A DNA stretch of 25,562 nt from a bacterium (GCA_021787655.1 JAJYLM010000009.1:1-25562), one strand, 5' to 3'. Positions 1 to 8,286 are shown, counted from the stretch's first letter. The notes: generated by a model not told the origin, from the letters alone. Numbers and translations are program-made.

Positions 1-321
1 GTCGAGAAGTTCTTCGGCCTGTACGGTCGTATACCGCTCGTCCCATGAAACGACGGGTATCGGGAAATGCTCCTTCAGCACGGCCATGAATGCATCGACA
101 TCCTTAGCCTTGGATCCCTTGTCACCACGGAGGGTGTAGGGCATGCCGACGACGATCTCTTCGACATGGCGGGAGAGGACAACCTCCCTGATTTTTTCGA
201 GATCATTGTTCAGTGATGTCCTCCTGAAACTGCACACGCCCTGCGCCGTAACACCGAGGGCATCATTCACGGCAAGCCCCATACGGACATCCCCGTAATC
301 TATTGCAAGCATCCTCTTCAC
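1..321 (-). CDS. ruvX: RuvX/YqgF-family putative Holliday junction resolvase, 3' end cut by window edge
   Basis: YqgF-fold protein of the RNase H-like superfamily, annotated as putative pre-16S rRNA nuclease or Holliday junction resolvase. My translation opens MKRMLAIDYGDVRMGLAV, matching the family's AIDYG..R.GLAV opening with its catalytic Asp. It continues with EEIVVGMPYTLRG (family IVVGLP) and WDERYTT (family DERLTT). About 107 codons are present against a usual length near 140, so the C-terminus lies beyond base 1. I chose the GTG at 321 because it gives the common MKR-type N-terminus. ATG at 312 and ATG at 333 are in-frame alternatives, and none has a strong ribosome-binding site. The gene diverges from the plus-strand gene at 339, only 17 bases away. 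Confidence 0.9.
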   Translation of the reverse strand, partial: MKRMLAIDYGDVRMGLAVNDALGVTAQGVCSFRRTSLNNDLEKIREVVLSRHVEEIVVGMPYTLRGDKGSKAKDVDAFMAVLKEHFPIPVVSWDERYTTVQAEELLD

Positions 322-338
322 GGAGTGTAGCATGTACG

Positions 339-815
339 ATGAACCGGAAAAAAGTCAAGCTAACGGTTGATAATCCCCCTGCCGGTGATTACTTTAACGG
401 TACCATGACAGAAGCTGACCTCTGGAAAAATGTTGCCGCAGATCCTTTGAACGAAGCAGTGCACCAGCAGTATGTGAATGCATGCGTCAAGAATAATCTG
501 GAACATGAAGCATTAAAGCGGTACCAGAGCCTGCAGGCATCGCAGCCGGTGTTGGCGGCAAAGTATTCCAAGCAGCTTGTAACGGTCATGCAGTTCAAAT
601 TCATGCCGGCACATGGAAGCACCGACGAGCTGAAGCCGAAACAAAACCTGCTGGTCCGGTTGTTCGGGTTTGAGTACTCTGTCCTGCTGACCGGCGTACT
701 TTCCCTTGCCTACGGCTTAATCGCCAAATCAACCTGGCAGGACATCCTGGGGCTGGTCATCATCGCCGGGTTCATGGGGTACAAATACTTCAAGGTCAAG
801 CAGGTCAAACACTGA
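339..815 (+). CDS. Hypothetical membrane protein with two C-terminal TM segments
   Basis: I do not recognise the family. The protein is 158 aa from ATG 339. Residues about 20-95 are soluble and helical, with a TPR-like look (DPLNEAVHQQYVNACVKN, then EHEALKRYQSLQASQP). The C-terminal third holds two hydrophobic helices (around FEYSVLLTGVLSLAYGLIA and DILGLVIIAGFMGYKYF) and a basic tail. That suggests a cytoplasmic helical domain anchored by a short hairpin in the inner membrane. The only ribosome-binding-like sequence, CGGAG at 321-325, is poorly spaced, so ATG 405 is an alternative start. The gene ends 4 bases before the ASKHA gene coming from the other side. It is probably real because of its coherent topology. 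Confidence 0.65.
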   Translation: MNRKKVKLTVDNPPAGDYFNGTMTEADLWKNVAADPLNEAVHQQYVNACVKNNLEHEALKRYQSLQASQPVLAAKYSKQLVTVMQFKFMPAHGSTDELKPKQNLLVRLFGFEYSVLLTGVLSLAYGLIAKSTWQDILGLVIIAGFMGYKYFKVKQVKH

Positions 816-819
816 CCGT

Positions 820-2385
820 TCAGAGTATATCACCCGCCAGTGCGAGCAAGGAGAGGAAACGGTCGTTGAAGGATGTATCACCGGCGAGTTCAAGGTGACG
901 GATACTCGCAAGAAGTTTTTCCATATCGACGGCAGGTTCGTTCAGAATAAACCGTTTCTGTCCCGCAATCACGCTGTCGCCGACAAAGAAGGTGTCGGGG
1001 ACAAGGGAGAGAGGAATCATGCCGAGATATCCGAGGTCCTCCGGATTGAGGTAATTACCGAATGCACCTGCGATGAAGAGCCGTGCCGGCTGCCGGCCAG
1101 CCTGCTCCATGAGCATCTTCAATCCCGCAGCTATGCTCGCCTTAGCAAGCTGGAAGGCACGGATGTCAGACTGGTACAGGCAGATCTCCCGGTTGGATGA
1201 TCGATAGAGCAGGAATGCCTGTTCATTCCCTTTTGTTATCGACCGGAGGGCCAGGTTGCCTCCGATCCGCCCGGCATCCAGCAGTTCCCCGTCACGGGTA
1301 ATGACCCCAGCCCTGACGAGTTCGGCCACGATTCTCACCAGCCCAGACCCGCAGATGCCTTCTGGCTCTGTATCGCCCCTGACTGACAGAACGACGGTGT
1401 CGTCAACGACACGGACATCATCGATCGCACCCCGCTGCGCCCTCATGCCGTGACGAATCTCTCCGCCCTCGAACGCAGGTCCCGCAGGCGCAGAACTTGC
1501 GATAATGCCTGTTTTGCTGCCCACCGCTATCTCTGCATTCGTTCCGATGTCGATCAGTGCGACCGTTTCATCAGATAGATCCATGGAGCAGGCGAGTATC
1601 GACGCAACCGTATCACCGCCGACAAATCCGCCGATCAGGGGAAACAGGTTTACTGAACCGTCTGCCAGAGCGAGGTGCGACGATACCGGGGGAAGATGAC
1701 GCATCCGGGTAAAGACCGGCCTGAACGGAGCCTTTGCAAGGCTTGCCACCGCTGTTCCGGAAATGATATGCTCCATCACGGTATTCCCGGCAATCGTTAT
1801 GGTTTTTATCCGCTTTCTGTCCAGGCCGATCTCGCCGAGCATCCTGTCTATTTCCCCGGTGAGCGCACCGATCACCGCTTGTGTCATCCTGTCCAGCACC
1901 CCACGTTCGAGACCCGCTCTGATCCGTGAAACAACGTCGGCACCGTGCGCACGCTGGGGATTGAGCAGGCTGTGCATGCTCATGACGGTGCCGTCGGTCA
2001 GATTTATAAATGCGACCACAATGCTCGTTGTTCCAAGGTCGACGGCGATCCCTGCATCGACAGGTTCGATGCCCTCCCTCGCCGGTGCATGTTCCTGTGC
2101 AACAAGCGGCACGGCGATACCGAGCCCGTCGGGTACCCGACGTTTCCTGCAGGCAAGCCGTACCCCTGCCTTTATTTCATCTTCGGAAAGAACGGCGGTT
2201 TCAACGGCGTCGGTCGGAAGATCCCCCTGCACCAGGACGCGGCACTTACCGCACCGTCCGAGCCCTGCACAGGGAGCATCGAAGACAACGCCGGCCTGTG
2301 CAATGAGCTCAAGCAGATTGCCCGGGTTTTCGGAGTATACAATGATTTCATTGTTATGAACCGTGATTCGTACTTTGACAGACAT
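820..2385 (-). CDS. [2Fe-2S] ferredoxin/ASKHA-domain protein, RACo/RamA-like corrinoid activator (DUF4445)
   Basis: 521 aa. The N-terminal ferredoxin domain has a plant-type cluster motif: Cys39-x5-Cys45-x2-Cys48 and Cys79. An ASKHA ATPase-fold region follows, with DLGTTSIVV (phosphate 1), GNTVMEH, DIGTNAEI (phosphate 2), GPAFEGGEI and AGAFGNYL. This is the layout of RACo and RamA, which use ATP to drive reduction of inactive cob(II)amide back to cob(I)amide on corrinoid iron-sulfur proteins or corrinoid methyltransferases. No corrinoid protein or methyltransferase is encoded in this window, so the partner is unknown. Start ATG 2385 has only a weak GGGTG upstream. A terminator-like hairpin with a T8 run ends 22 bases before the start codon, suggesting control by premature termination. 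The family assignment is firm; the exact substrate is not. Confidence 0.9.
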   Translation of the reverse strand: MSVKVRITVHNNEIIVYSENPGNLLELIAQAGVVFDAPCAGLGRCGKCRVLVQGDLPTDAVETAVLSEDEIKAGVRLACRKRRVPDGLGIAVPLVAQEHAPAREGIEPVDAGIAVDLGTTSIVVAFINLTDGTVMSMHSLLNPQRAHGADVVSRIRAGLERGVLDRMTQAVIGALTGEIDRMLGEIGLDRKRIKTITIAGNTVMEHIISGTAVASLAKAPFRPVFTRMRHLPPVSSHLALADGSVNLFPLIGGFVGGDTVASILACSMDLSDETVALIDIGTNAEIAVGSKTGIIASSAPAGPAFEGGEIRHGMRAQRGAIDDVRVVDDTVVLSVRGDTEPEGICGSGLVRIVAELVRAGVITRDGELLDAGRIGGNLALRSITKGNEQAFLLYRSSNREICLYQSDIRAFQLAKASIAAGLKMLMEQAGRQPARLFIAGAFGNYLNPEDLGYLGMIPLSLVPDTFFVGDSVIAGQKRFILNEPAVDMEKLLASIRHLELAGDTSFNDRFLSLLALAGDIL

Positions 2386-2407
2386 GCAACACCCGTTCAG
2401 AACACGT

Positions 2408-2452
2408 AAAAAAAAGAAACTGCTCCGCCTTATGTTTGCGCGGCAGTTCTTT
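2408..2452 (-). terminator. Intrinsic terminator or attenuator in the ASKHA gene leader
   Basis: Read on the minus strand, AACTGC (2423-2418 complement partner) pairs with GCAGTT. The stem is extended inwards by CGC/GCG across a two-base bulge and outwards by AAAG/CTTT across a one-base bulge. A T8 tract at 2415-2408 follows directly. The T tract ends 22 bases before the ASKHA start codon at 2385. Either it is a second, back-up terminator for the fadL-like gene, or it is a conditional terminator in the ASKHA leader. Confidence 0.7.
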
Positions 2453-2491
2453 CCCCTGCGAATACACCCGCGGGAAACAAAATCCGGAATG

Positions 2492-2523
2492 AAAAAAAAC
2501 GCAGGGCGGGATGAGCCGCCCTG
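2492..2523 (-). terminator. Rho-independent terminator after the fadL-like gene
   Basis: A perfect 8-bp GC-rich stem, CAGGGCGG (2502-2509) with CCGCCCTG (2516-2523), encloses a 6-base loop. On the minus strand it is followed by GCG and then a run of eight T (2499-2492). It begins 5 bases after the TAA of the fadL-like gene and marks the end of that transcript. Confidence 0.92.
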
Positions 2524-2528
2524 GTTGA

Positions 2529-3788
2529 TTAAAACTTGTAATTGACGAGCAGGGTGATCTTTTCGATGTTGGCCTTGTAGACCCCGTTCCCCGAGGGCTG
2601 GGCAAGGCTGTTGGTTACCGTGTTATCCTCGGTGATGCTGTGATCGTAACCAAGACCGATCGTCGTCGAAGGTGCGACCTGATAATTGACTTCGGCAAAA
2701 ACCTCAAGCTTGTTGAACTCGAGGTTCAATGAATACATGTTGTCCAGCGGTATACCCGATGGATCGTATGCGACACCGCCGGCGAGAAGCCATTTCTTGA
2801 AACCCTTGTAGCCGAACCACAGCTTCGAATTCAGGACGTCCTCGAAACCCGTGAGTATGTACATATCCCTGTCGGCAAGAGGGTTCGAGGCATTATAGAG
2901 CTGAAGGTGGATGTTCTTGTACTGCGACCAGTTGATCCACTGCTCTGTGAGGTCGACGATCCAGTCCTTGGCAGGAAGAAAATGGAGGCCGATATTTATA
3001 ATCTGCGGCATGGTCAGGAACAATTTTGATTTTGCGGTTATATTGCCGGCCAGCTGTGTGCTGATGTCCGTGTTGCCTTCTATGGTATATTCTGTACTGG
3101 CTATATACGCAACACCCATTGCAAAGGTCGGGGTTGGTTTATAATAAATACCAGCTGTCCATCCGTATGAAGACCCCATGTTCCCGTTGATATGGACCTT
3201 TGCCTCGTACAGGGGATTTTCATCCGCCGGATTGGCGAAATCAAGGGTCGTGCTCTGGTATTCGTCAAGATACATGGTGCTGTAATTCAGTCCCGCACCG
3301 ATGATCAGCGAAGGTACGATCTTGTAGGTAACGACCGGCGTAACGTTGACGAATGCCATCGTTTCCTGCGACCCGTTGAACCGTTCAGCGCCGTCTTTCG
3401 GATAGTATGCTGTCCGTGCAAAGGGTGAATAGATGCCTAATCCCAACGAAAAGTTCGCCGGCAGCTTGAATGTAAGGGCCAATGTTGGAAGTGGTGCCCA
3501 GGTATGAAAACTTGCCTTATTGTACGGCTGATCGCCGTTGTACGGGTTCAGTCCTGCCCGCTGGAAGCTCACGTACTCATAGGTCGGCTCCAGGGTAAAA
3601 AACAGGCTGTGGGAATCAATGGCGCCGATTGCTGCCGGATTCCAGTAAACACCGGCGCCCGATGCAACTGCGGGTCCCTGGAGCGGGCCGCCCAGCCACG
3701 GGCTTGTGTATCCATTTGCGAATGCCGCTGCAGGCAGGATAAACGACACTGCAACGAGTAAAACAACCACAAACTTGCATCTCTTCAT
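2529..3788 (-). CDS. Outer-membrane transport protein, OMPP1/FadL/TodX family
   Basis: A 419-aa protein with a Sec signal peptide (MKRCKF, hydrophobic stretch, then PAAAFA before NGY). The mature N-terminus carries GAGVYWNPAAIG, the WNPA motif of the FadL family. Alternating amphipathic strands follow and the last residues are LLVNYKF, with a terminal aromatic as expected for a beta-barrel. FadL-family proteins take up long-chain fatty acids or other hydrophobic compounds across the outer membrane; the substrate here cannot be read from sequence. The start has a very strong ribosome-binding site, GGAGGTGGA, 2 bases before ATG 3788. It lies 168 bases downstream of glpK and is closed by a strong terminator. 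The upstream gap shows no convincing promoter; TTGCAG-17-TAGACA is the best match and is poor. Confidence 0.9.
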   Translation of the reverse strand: MKRCKFVVVLLVAVSFILPAAAFANGYTSPWLGGPLQGPAVASGAGVYWNPAAIGAIDSHSLFFTLEPTYEYVSFQRAGLNPYNGDQPYNKASFHTWAPLPTLALTFKLPANFSLGLGIYSPFARTAYYPKDGAERFNGSQETMAFVNVTPVVTYKIVPSLIIGAGLNYSTMYLDEYQSTTLDFANPADENPLYEAKVHINGNMGSSYGWTAGIYYKPTPTFAMGVAYIASTEYTIEGNTDISTQLAGNITAKSKLFLTMPQIINIGLHFLPAKDWIVDLTEQWINWSQYKNIHLQLYNASNPLADRDMYILTGFEDVLNSKLWFGYKGFKKWLLAGGVAYDPSGIPLDNMYSLNLEFNKLEVFAEVNYQVAPSTTIGLGYDHSITEDNTVTNSLAQPSGNGVYKANIEKITLLVNYKF

Positions 3789-3956
3789 ATTCCACCTCCA
3801 TACATTTTTTTAGTGTCTACCATAAAGATACCCGGCCTGCAAGGAATTTTGGATATACCTGACCGGACAAAAGAGCTGCATTCTTCCGATGCACCGGGAA
3901 GTGTTTTCTCATGACATCAGGATCCGGAATCCTCAGGGCACAGGGGCGCGTCATGC

Positions 3957-5444
3957 TTAAACAATGAGCGTTCTCTTGACAGCCTTTTCCCACCGCGCGA
4001 GGAAACCTCTTCTCTGGGCAACCGGCATGGAAGGCCTGAAGGTCCTGTCCTCTTTCCACACGTTCTTCAGCTCTTTGATGTCCTTCCAAATACCGGCAGC
4101 CAGGCCGGCAACCATGGCGGCACCCAGGGACGTCGTCTCCGTATTTTTGGGCCGCACGACAGCGATGTTCAGGACGTCCGCCTGGAACTGCATAAGCAGG
4201 TTATTCCTGCTTGCTCCGCCGTCCACCTTGAGCGCATTCAGTTTCTGTCCGGTCTCCTGTTTCATGGACTCGAGCAGTGTGTATTCCTGCAGTGCTATGC
4301 CCTCCAGGATGGCTCGGGCAATATGGGCTTTGGTCGTGCCCCGGGTAATACCGGAAATGACACCTTTTGCTTCCGGTTCCCACCACGGTGCACCCAGACC
4401 GCTCAACGAAGGAACAAACACGACGCCGCCGCTGTCCTCGACGCCGGCGGCGAGCGCTTCTATTTCCTCGGAATTGCGGATAATTCCGAGACCGTCCCGG
4501 GCCCATTGAACCGCAGCCCCTGAAATCATCGCACTTCCTTCGAGTGCATAGGTGACCTTGTTCCTGATCTGCCATGCTATGGTCGTGAGCAGACCGTGCT
4601 TCGAACGTATCAGCCTGTCCGATGTGTTGAACAGAACAAACGAACCTGTGCCATACGTTGCCTTAACCGAGCCCGCCTCAAAACACGCCTGTCCGAACAG
4701 TGCCGCCTGCTGATCGCCGATCATCCCGGCTATCGGTATATTGTCCGGCAGGAACCCCAGGCCCTTGGTGTAACCGAATATACCCGATGTCGGCTTTACC
4801 TCGGGCAGAATGTACCGCGGTATGCCCGTCACACGGAGGAGGTTGTCATCCCAGGCGAGCTGCTTGATGTTGTACAGCAATGTCCGGGAGGCATTGCTCA
4901 CATCGGTCGCATGGCTCACACCGCCGGTCAGGTTCCACAGCAGCCATGCATCAATCGTCCCAAATGCAGTTCCGCCTTTCTGCGATCTGCTCCGCAGGCC
5001 GGTTACGGTATTGAGAAGCCACATGATCTTCGTCGCGGAGAAATAAGGATCAAGGAGGAGTCCCGTTGCATTCCTGAATAGTCGTTCATGTCCGGCAGCC
5101 CTGAGTTTTTCTACGAGACCTGCCGTTCTCTTGCACTGCCAGACAATGGCATTGTACACCGGTTGGCCGGTTTTCTTGTCCCACATGACCGTGGTTTCGC
5201 GCTGATTCGTTATGCCGATAACCGCAATCTTGTGCGGATCAATATTGGCTTTCTGGAGGACGCTCCGGATGCTGTCGTACGTAATTTTGACGATGACGTT
5301 CGGGTCATGCTCGACCCATCCGGGTCTCGGGTATATCTGGGGAATTTCGTGACCTGTCACTGCAACGACGTTGAGAGATGGATCAATCAATAAAGCCTTC
5401 GTGGATGTAGTCCCCTGATCAATCGCGAGTATGTATTCTGTCAT
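3957..5444 (-). CDS. glpK: Glycerol kinase
   Basis: FGGY-family carbohydrate kinase, 495 aa, close to the usual 500. It phosphorylates glycerol with ATP to sn-glycerol 3-phosphate in the cytoplasm. The start DQGTTSTKALLID is the first phosphate-binding loop. PGWVEHDP, NQRETT (Arg82 and Glu83, glycerol contacts in E. coli GlpK), WQCKRTA, DVSNASRTLLYNI, GDQQAALFGQ (Asp244, equivalent to catalytic Asp245) and YGTGSFVL are all present, so the enzyme should be active. ATG 5444 has GGGAGGG 7 bases upstream. It sits 70 bases after gspK on the same strand, and a fadL-like gene follows. No glpF, glpD or glpR is nearby, so the genetic context is unusual for this gene. Confidence 0.97.
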   Translation of the reverse strand: MTEYILAIDQGTTSTKALLIDPSLNVVAVTGHEIPQIYPRPGWVEHDPNVIVKITYDSIRSVLQKANIDPHKIAVIGITNQRETTVMWDKKTGQPVYNAIVWQCKRTAGLVEKLRAAGHERLFRNATGLLLDPYFSATKIMWLLNTVTGLRSRSQKGGTAFGTIDAWLLWNLTGGVSHATDVSNASRTLLYNIKQLAWDDNLLRVTGIPRYILPEVKPTSGIFGYTKGLGFLPDNIPIAGMIGDQQAALFGQACFEAGSVKATYGTGSFVLFNTSDRLIRSKHGLLTTIAWQIRNKVTYALEGSAMISGAAVQWARDGLGIIRNSEEIEALAAGVEDSGGVVFVPSLSGLGAPWWEPEAKGVISGITRGTTKAHIARAILEGIALQEYTLLESMKQETGQKLNALKVDGGASRNNLLMQFQADVLNIAVVRPKNTETTSLGAAMVAGLAAGIWKDIKELKNVWKEDRTFRPSMPVAQRRGFLARWEKAVKRTLIV

Positions 5445-5467
5445 AGGTTACCCTCCCGGCTGTTTCC

Positions 5468-5496
5468 TGTGTATCCAAAACACTCGTAAAAATCAA
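5468..5496 (-). promoter_or_regulatory. Weak candidate sigma-70 promoter for glpK
   Basis: On the minus strand TTGATT (5496-5491) and TACACA (5473-5468) are separated by 17 bases in the 70-base gap between gspK and glpK. Four of six -35 positions and about half the -10 positions match consensus. It would start a short leader for glpK, but the match is weak and glpK may simply be cotranscribed with gspK. Confidence 0.28.
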
Positions 5497-5514
5497 GAAA
5501 ATACAGAGGACGAA

Positions 5515-6588
5515 TCAATTGTTAAATGGTTCTTCCCGCCAGTACAGGAGCGTGAATGTGCGGGTCTGCCTGTTCCTGTAGTACACGGCCCGTACGATGT
5601 AGGTCACACCGTCCTGGATGATTCCGATGCCGTCCATGGAGAAATAATCGCTTTTGACGTCGATATAACCGTTCACGGCCTGCACCTGCGGGTTGTTCAG
5701 GTCGATCCCTATTTTGGAAAGCTCGTTGGTAAAATCGCCGATAGACATGAACGGCGTTTGTTCGCGGGCCGATACGATGTCCTGCACCTGTGAATCGTCC
5801 AGATTGTACATCGCGGCGAGCAGGACCGGGGATGCGGTGTTGACATTGATTTTAAAGGTTGAATTCGGATCGTAATATTTCGGGAACACGGTAAAAAACG
5901 GGCTGTCCATGGCATCCGCCGGCTGCATGAGCGGTTTGCCGTTCACGTCGGTCTTGCCCATCAGGACATTGAACGTCTTGGTGTCGATCCCCTTCATCAT
6001 CTTCAGTTCTGTGACCGAGTCAAGCGGTGCATCTTTTGAGCGGTAGGGTGGATTGAGCCCTTCATAGTATTCGCTCTCGGCACCGTACGGCCTCGGCAGC
6101 TCATCGGAATCGATCCAGTCTTCTATGACATCCACTGTGTTGGGGTCGAGCTTCAGTTCTTCGAACAACCGCCTGCAGATACCGTCGAGGGTCTGATTTG
6201 CGGTGATGGTGTCGGACCCAATCAATGCATTGAGATCGAACTTCCCCGCCTCGTCGCTGATAAGCCCGCGCATGATACCGATGTTTTGTTCCTTCATCGT
6301 CACCGGCAGCGGAAAATTGGCGATCTGCGACCACAGCTGTGCTTTTTCGTTCAATTCCCCGGTCACCGCATAGTCTGCAGAAGGACTGATGCTCAAATCG
6401 AGCAGCAGGATATTTTTCTCGATCTCCAGTGCTGCAACCGCGATACGTTTTGCCTGGATGCTGTCACGCATGCGCATGGTTATGTCGATGTTGACCCGCG
6501 TCGTGTACGCGAACTCGACAATAACGGCCGTGAGGATTGCCACGATGAGCAGCACGATGATGAGCGCCTGTCCGCGTTCGTTCCTCAT
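5515..6588 (-). CDS. gspK: T2SS minor pseudopilin GspK
   Basis: 357 aa, much larger than the other pseudopilins, as expected for GspK. The N-terminus has a short leader ending NERG, then the hydrophobic helix QALIIVLLIVAILTAVIVEF. There is no Glu at mature position 5, which is typical of GspK. The helical insertion domain includes KINVNTASPVLLAAMYNL with an HhH/SAM-like segment (VQDIVSAREQTPFMSIGDF), characteristic of the T2SSK family. With GspI and GspJ it should cap the pseudopilus tip in the periplasm. Its ATG overlaps the gspJ stop as ATGA. It is the last gsp gene of the block: the next gene is glpK, not gspL. Confidence 0.93.
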   Translation of the reverse strand: MRNERGQALIIVLLIVAILTAVIVEFAYTTRVNIDITMRMRDSIQAKRIAVAALEIEKNILLLDLSISPSADYAVTGELNEKAQLWSQIANFPLPVTMKEQNIGIMRGLISDEAGKFDLNALIGSDTITANQTLDGICRRLFEELKLDPNTVDVIEDWIDSDELPRPYGAESEYYEGLNPPYRSKDAPLDSVTELKMMKGIDTKTFNVLMGKTDVNGKPLMQPADAMDSPFFTVFPKYYDPNSTFKINVNTASPVLLAAMYNLDDSQVQDIVSAREQTPFMSIGDFTNELSKIGIDLNNPQVQAVNGYIDVKSDYFSMDGIGIIQDGVTYIVRAVYYRNRQTRTFTLLYWREEPFNN

Positions 6589-7286
6589 TGTGCCATCCTC
6601 AGCCGGACGATCTGTCTGAAGGTGACCGGTACACCGTTTTTATCTTTCAGAATGAGCTGAATGAGAACCGCAGAGGGGAGATAGGTAATGCCCTGCTGCC
6701 CCGTATCCCACCTGTCGGTCCATTGTTTGGTATTGGGATCGAAGTAATACAGTGCGAAGCTGACAATGGATTTGGTCAGGACAAAGCCCTGCCCCTGGAC
6801 AAGGGGCTCGGATACGAAGAACGGAGTTTCGCGGTGCACCAGCGCAACGACATTCTTGTCTTCGTTGATCTGGGTATCATACCCTATCGCAGCATAATCA
6901 GAGCCGGCAACGCCGCTCCCGAGCGGTATATCGACGTGCGACAGGGTCGTAAAGAACAGCTTGTCCATCGGTTGATCGTTCCATTTGTCCTTGACGCCGA
7001 CAAAATAGGTGTATGGCTCGATTGCCCCTGCGGGAGTGACGTCGAGGTATGCAGAACTCAGTTCGCGTTTCAAATGAAACATGATCTGGTTTCCGACCTG
7101 GTAGACTTCATTGCGCTGCTCGACATACGACTTGGCTTTGAATGCAGTAAAAAAAGACAGGTAGACGAACGTCATGATAACGGCAAGGATCGCCATCGCG
7201 ATCAGTGCTTCGAGCAGGGTAAACCCGCCTGCAGGGACGGCGCCGGCCCGTGATCTCGTGTTGGTTATAAACCCGGTCTCACGCAC
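6585..7286 (-). CDS. gspJ: T2SS minor pseudopilin GspJ
   Basis: 233 aa. A leader of about 21 residues ends in Gly before FTLLEALIAMAILAVIMTF, the class III prepilin signature with Glu at mature position 5, to be processed by the prepilin peptidase (not in this window). The remainder is a soluble periplasmic pseudopilin domain. Size and position between gspI and gspK support GspJ. The start is GTG 7286; no other start codon lies before the prepilin motif and the upstream GGG is a weak ribosome-binding site. It begins 11 bases after gspI and overlaps gspK by 4 bases. Confidence 0.9.
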   Translation of the reverse strand: MRETGFITNTRSRAGAVPAGGFTLLEALIAMAILAVIMTFVYLSFFTAFKAKSYVEQRNEVYQVGNQIMFHLKRELSSAYLDVTPAGAIEPYTYFVGVKDKWNDQPMDKLFFTTLSHVDIPLGSGVAGSDYAAIGYDTQINEDKNVVALVHRETPFFVSEPLVQGQGFVLTKSIVSFALYYFDPNTKQWTDRWDTGQQGITYLPSAVLIQLILKDKNGVPVTFRQIVRLRMAQ

Positions 7287-7297
7287 GTTCGGCCCGT

Positions 7298-7735
7298 TTA
7301 CGGAATCGTCGTGCTCACGGTCGTCCCCTGTGCGGCGGCCAGATAGTCGATGAGCGTCAGCTTCTCGTCACTCTTGTGGAACTTCCAGCTCACGGTCACG
7401 GAAAGTACCGGCGGCAGGCTGATCGGCAGTTCGATCGGCAGGGTCAGCTGGTCCTGGTCGGTCGATTCGACCTTGAACGACGGGAATTCCTTCGAAAAGG
7501 ATTTCAGCGGAGGTTCGAAGTCTCCGAAGTTCGCCTTCATCTCTTCCTCGCCCAGCCTGTAGTCCGCGAGCATCATGGCGATGCTCGTATCGTTGATATA
7601 GTTCGAAGCGTCGATGTTCTGGTTTTCGAGGGACTGCACGGAAATGAGGCCGATCGCAAGTATGGCGACCGCCACGAGCAGTTCCAGCAGCGAAAATCCC
7701 AGCTCAGGATTTTTCCGGTTCATAGTATTTGTCAT
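7298..7735 (-). CDS. gspI: T2SS minor pseudopilin GspI
   Basis: 145 aa from ATG 7735. The leader MTNTMNRKNPELG precedes FSLLELLVAVAILAIGLISV, a clean prepilin cleavage site and N-terminal helix, followed by the SLENQNIDASNYI region typical of GspI. I chose 7735 because CAGG lies about 9 bases upstream; ATG 7723 (141 aa) is an equally natural leader but lacks a ribosome-binding site. The frame stays open upstream to 7993 inside gspH, but that extension reads as out-of-frame noise. It overlaps the 3' end of gspH by 32 bases, implying translational coupling. Confidence 0.9.
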   Translation of the reverse strand: MTNTMNRKNPELGFSLLELLVAVAILAIGLISVQSLENQNIDASNYINDTSIAMMLADYRLGEEEMKANFGDFEPPLKSFSKEFPSFKVESTDQDQLTLPIELPISLPPVLSVTVSWKFHKSDEKLTLIDYLAAAQGTTVSTTIP

Positions 7736-8252
7736 AGATTGCGACCTGTCCGGTATACGGATTGACCTCAAGCGAGTAGACGTCCTTTTTACTGTCCTCC
7801 AGATGAATGATGGTATACGGCATATAGCCCTGCGGGTAAAATTGTACGGCAACATCGGTCGCGTCTTTGCTGACCATGGTCGTATCGACGATAATGTCCT
7901 CGAACTTGATGCCGTCGGGCAGTTTCTCGGTCTTGCCGAGCAGGTCTTTGTCGCGGTGCCATTCGCATGAATTCGTTGCGAGCGATGGAACACAGGTCTC
8001 CACCCAGTATTCGTTGTCTGTTAAATCGAACTTCATGCGGTAATAATCCGTTTTTGAAAACACGGCCTTCGCATACACATAGCGGATTGTTGCAGACAGC
8101 CGCTGGGCGGATGTCCTGAGCTCAACGCCGGTCAGGTCCATCAGCCTCGGTGTTGCGATGCCCAGAACGACAACAATGATGAACAGGACAACCACCAGCT
8201 CGATCAGGGTAAACCCCGATCCCGGACGATCCGATGACACCGTCCGCGGCAT
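7704..8252 (-). CDS. gspH: T2SS minor pseudopilin GspH
   Basis: 182 aa from ATG 8252. The leader MPRTVSSDRPGSG precedes FTLIELVVVLFIIVVVLGIA, a standard prepilin signature. The soluble part carries two cysteines (ETCVPSLATNSCEW) that could form a disulfide in the periplasm. Position after gspG and size favour GspH. The open frame continues to 8381, overlapping gspG, but the extra residues are Arg/Cys-rich noise, so I reject that longer form. It is preceded by the largest gap of the gsp block, 119 bases. Confidence 0.87.
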   Translation of the reverse strand: MPRTVSSDRPGSGFTLIELVVVLFIIVVVLGIATPRLMDLTGVELRTSAQRLSATIRYVYAKAVFSKTDYYRMKFDLTDNEYWVETCVPSLATNSCEWHRDKDLLGKTEKLPDGIKFEDIIVDTTMVSKDATDVAVQFYPQGYMPYTIIHLEDSKKDVYSLEVNPYTGQVAIYDKYYEPEKS

Positions 8253-8286
8253 AACTATTTTTCTCTGCCTGTGCCCGGGACACCCG

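Noticed and set aside
814..864. Inverted repeat GACCGTT/AACGGTC at the convergent gene ends as a terminator
   Set aside because: The arms are 37 bases apart, there is no T tract, and the second arm lies in the ASKHA coding sequence.
3883..3933. Hairpins in the glpK-fadL gap as a glpK terminator
   Set aside because: The stems (CTTCC/GGAAG and AGGAT/ATCCT) are 5-6 bp and neither is followed by a T run on the minus strand.
7736..7993. Upstream extension of the gspI frame
   Set aside because: The extra 86 residues are Arg/Ser/Thr-rich, overlap gspH entirely, and would bury the prepilin leader, which must be near the N-terminus.
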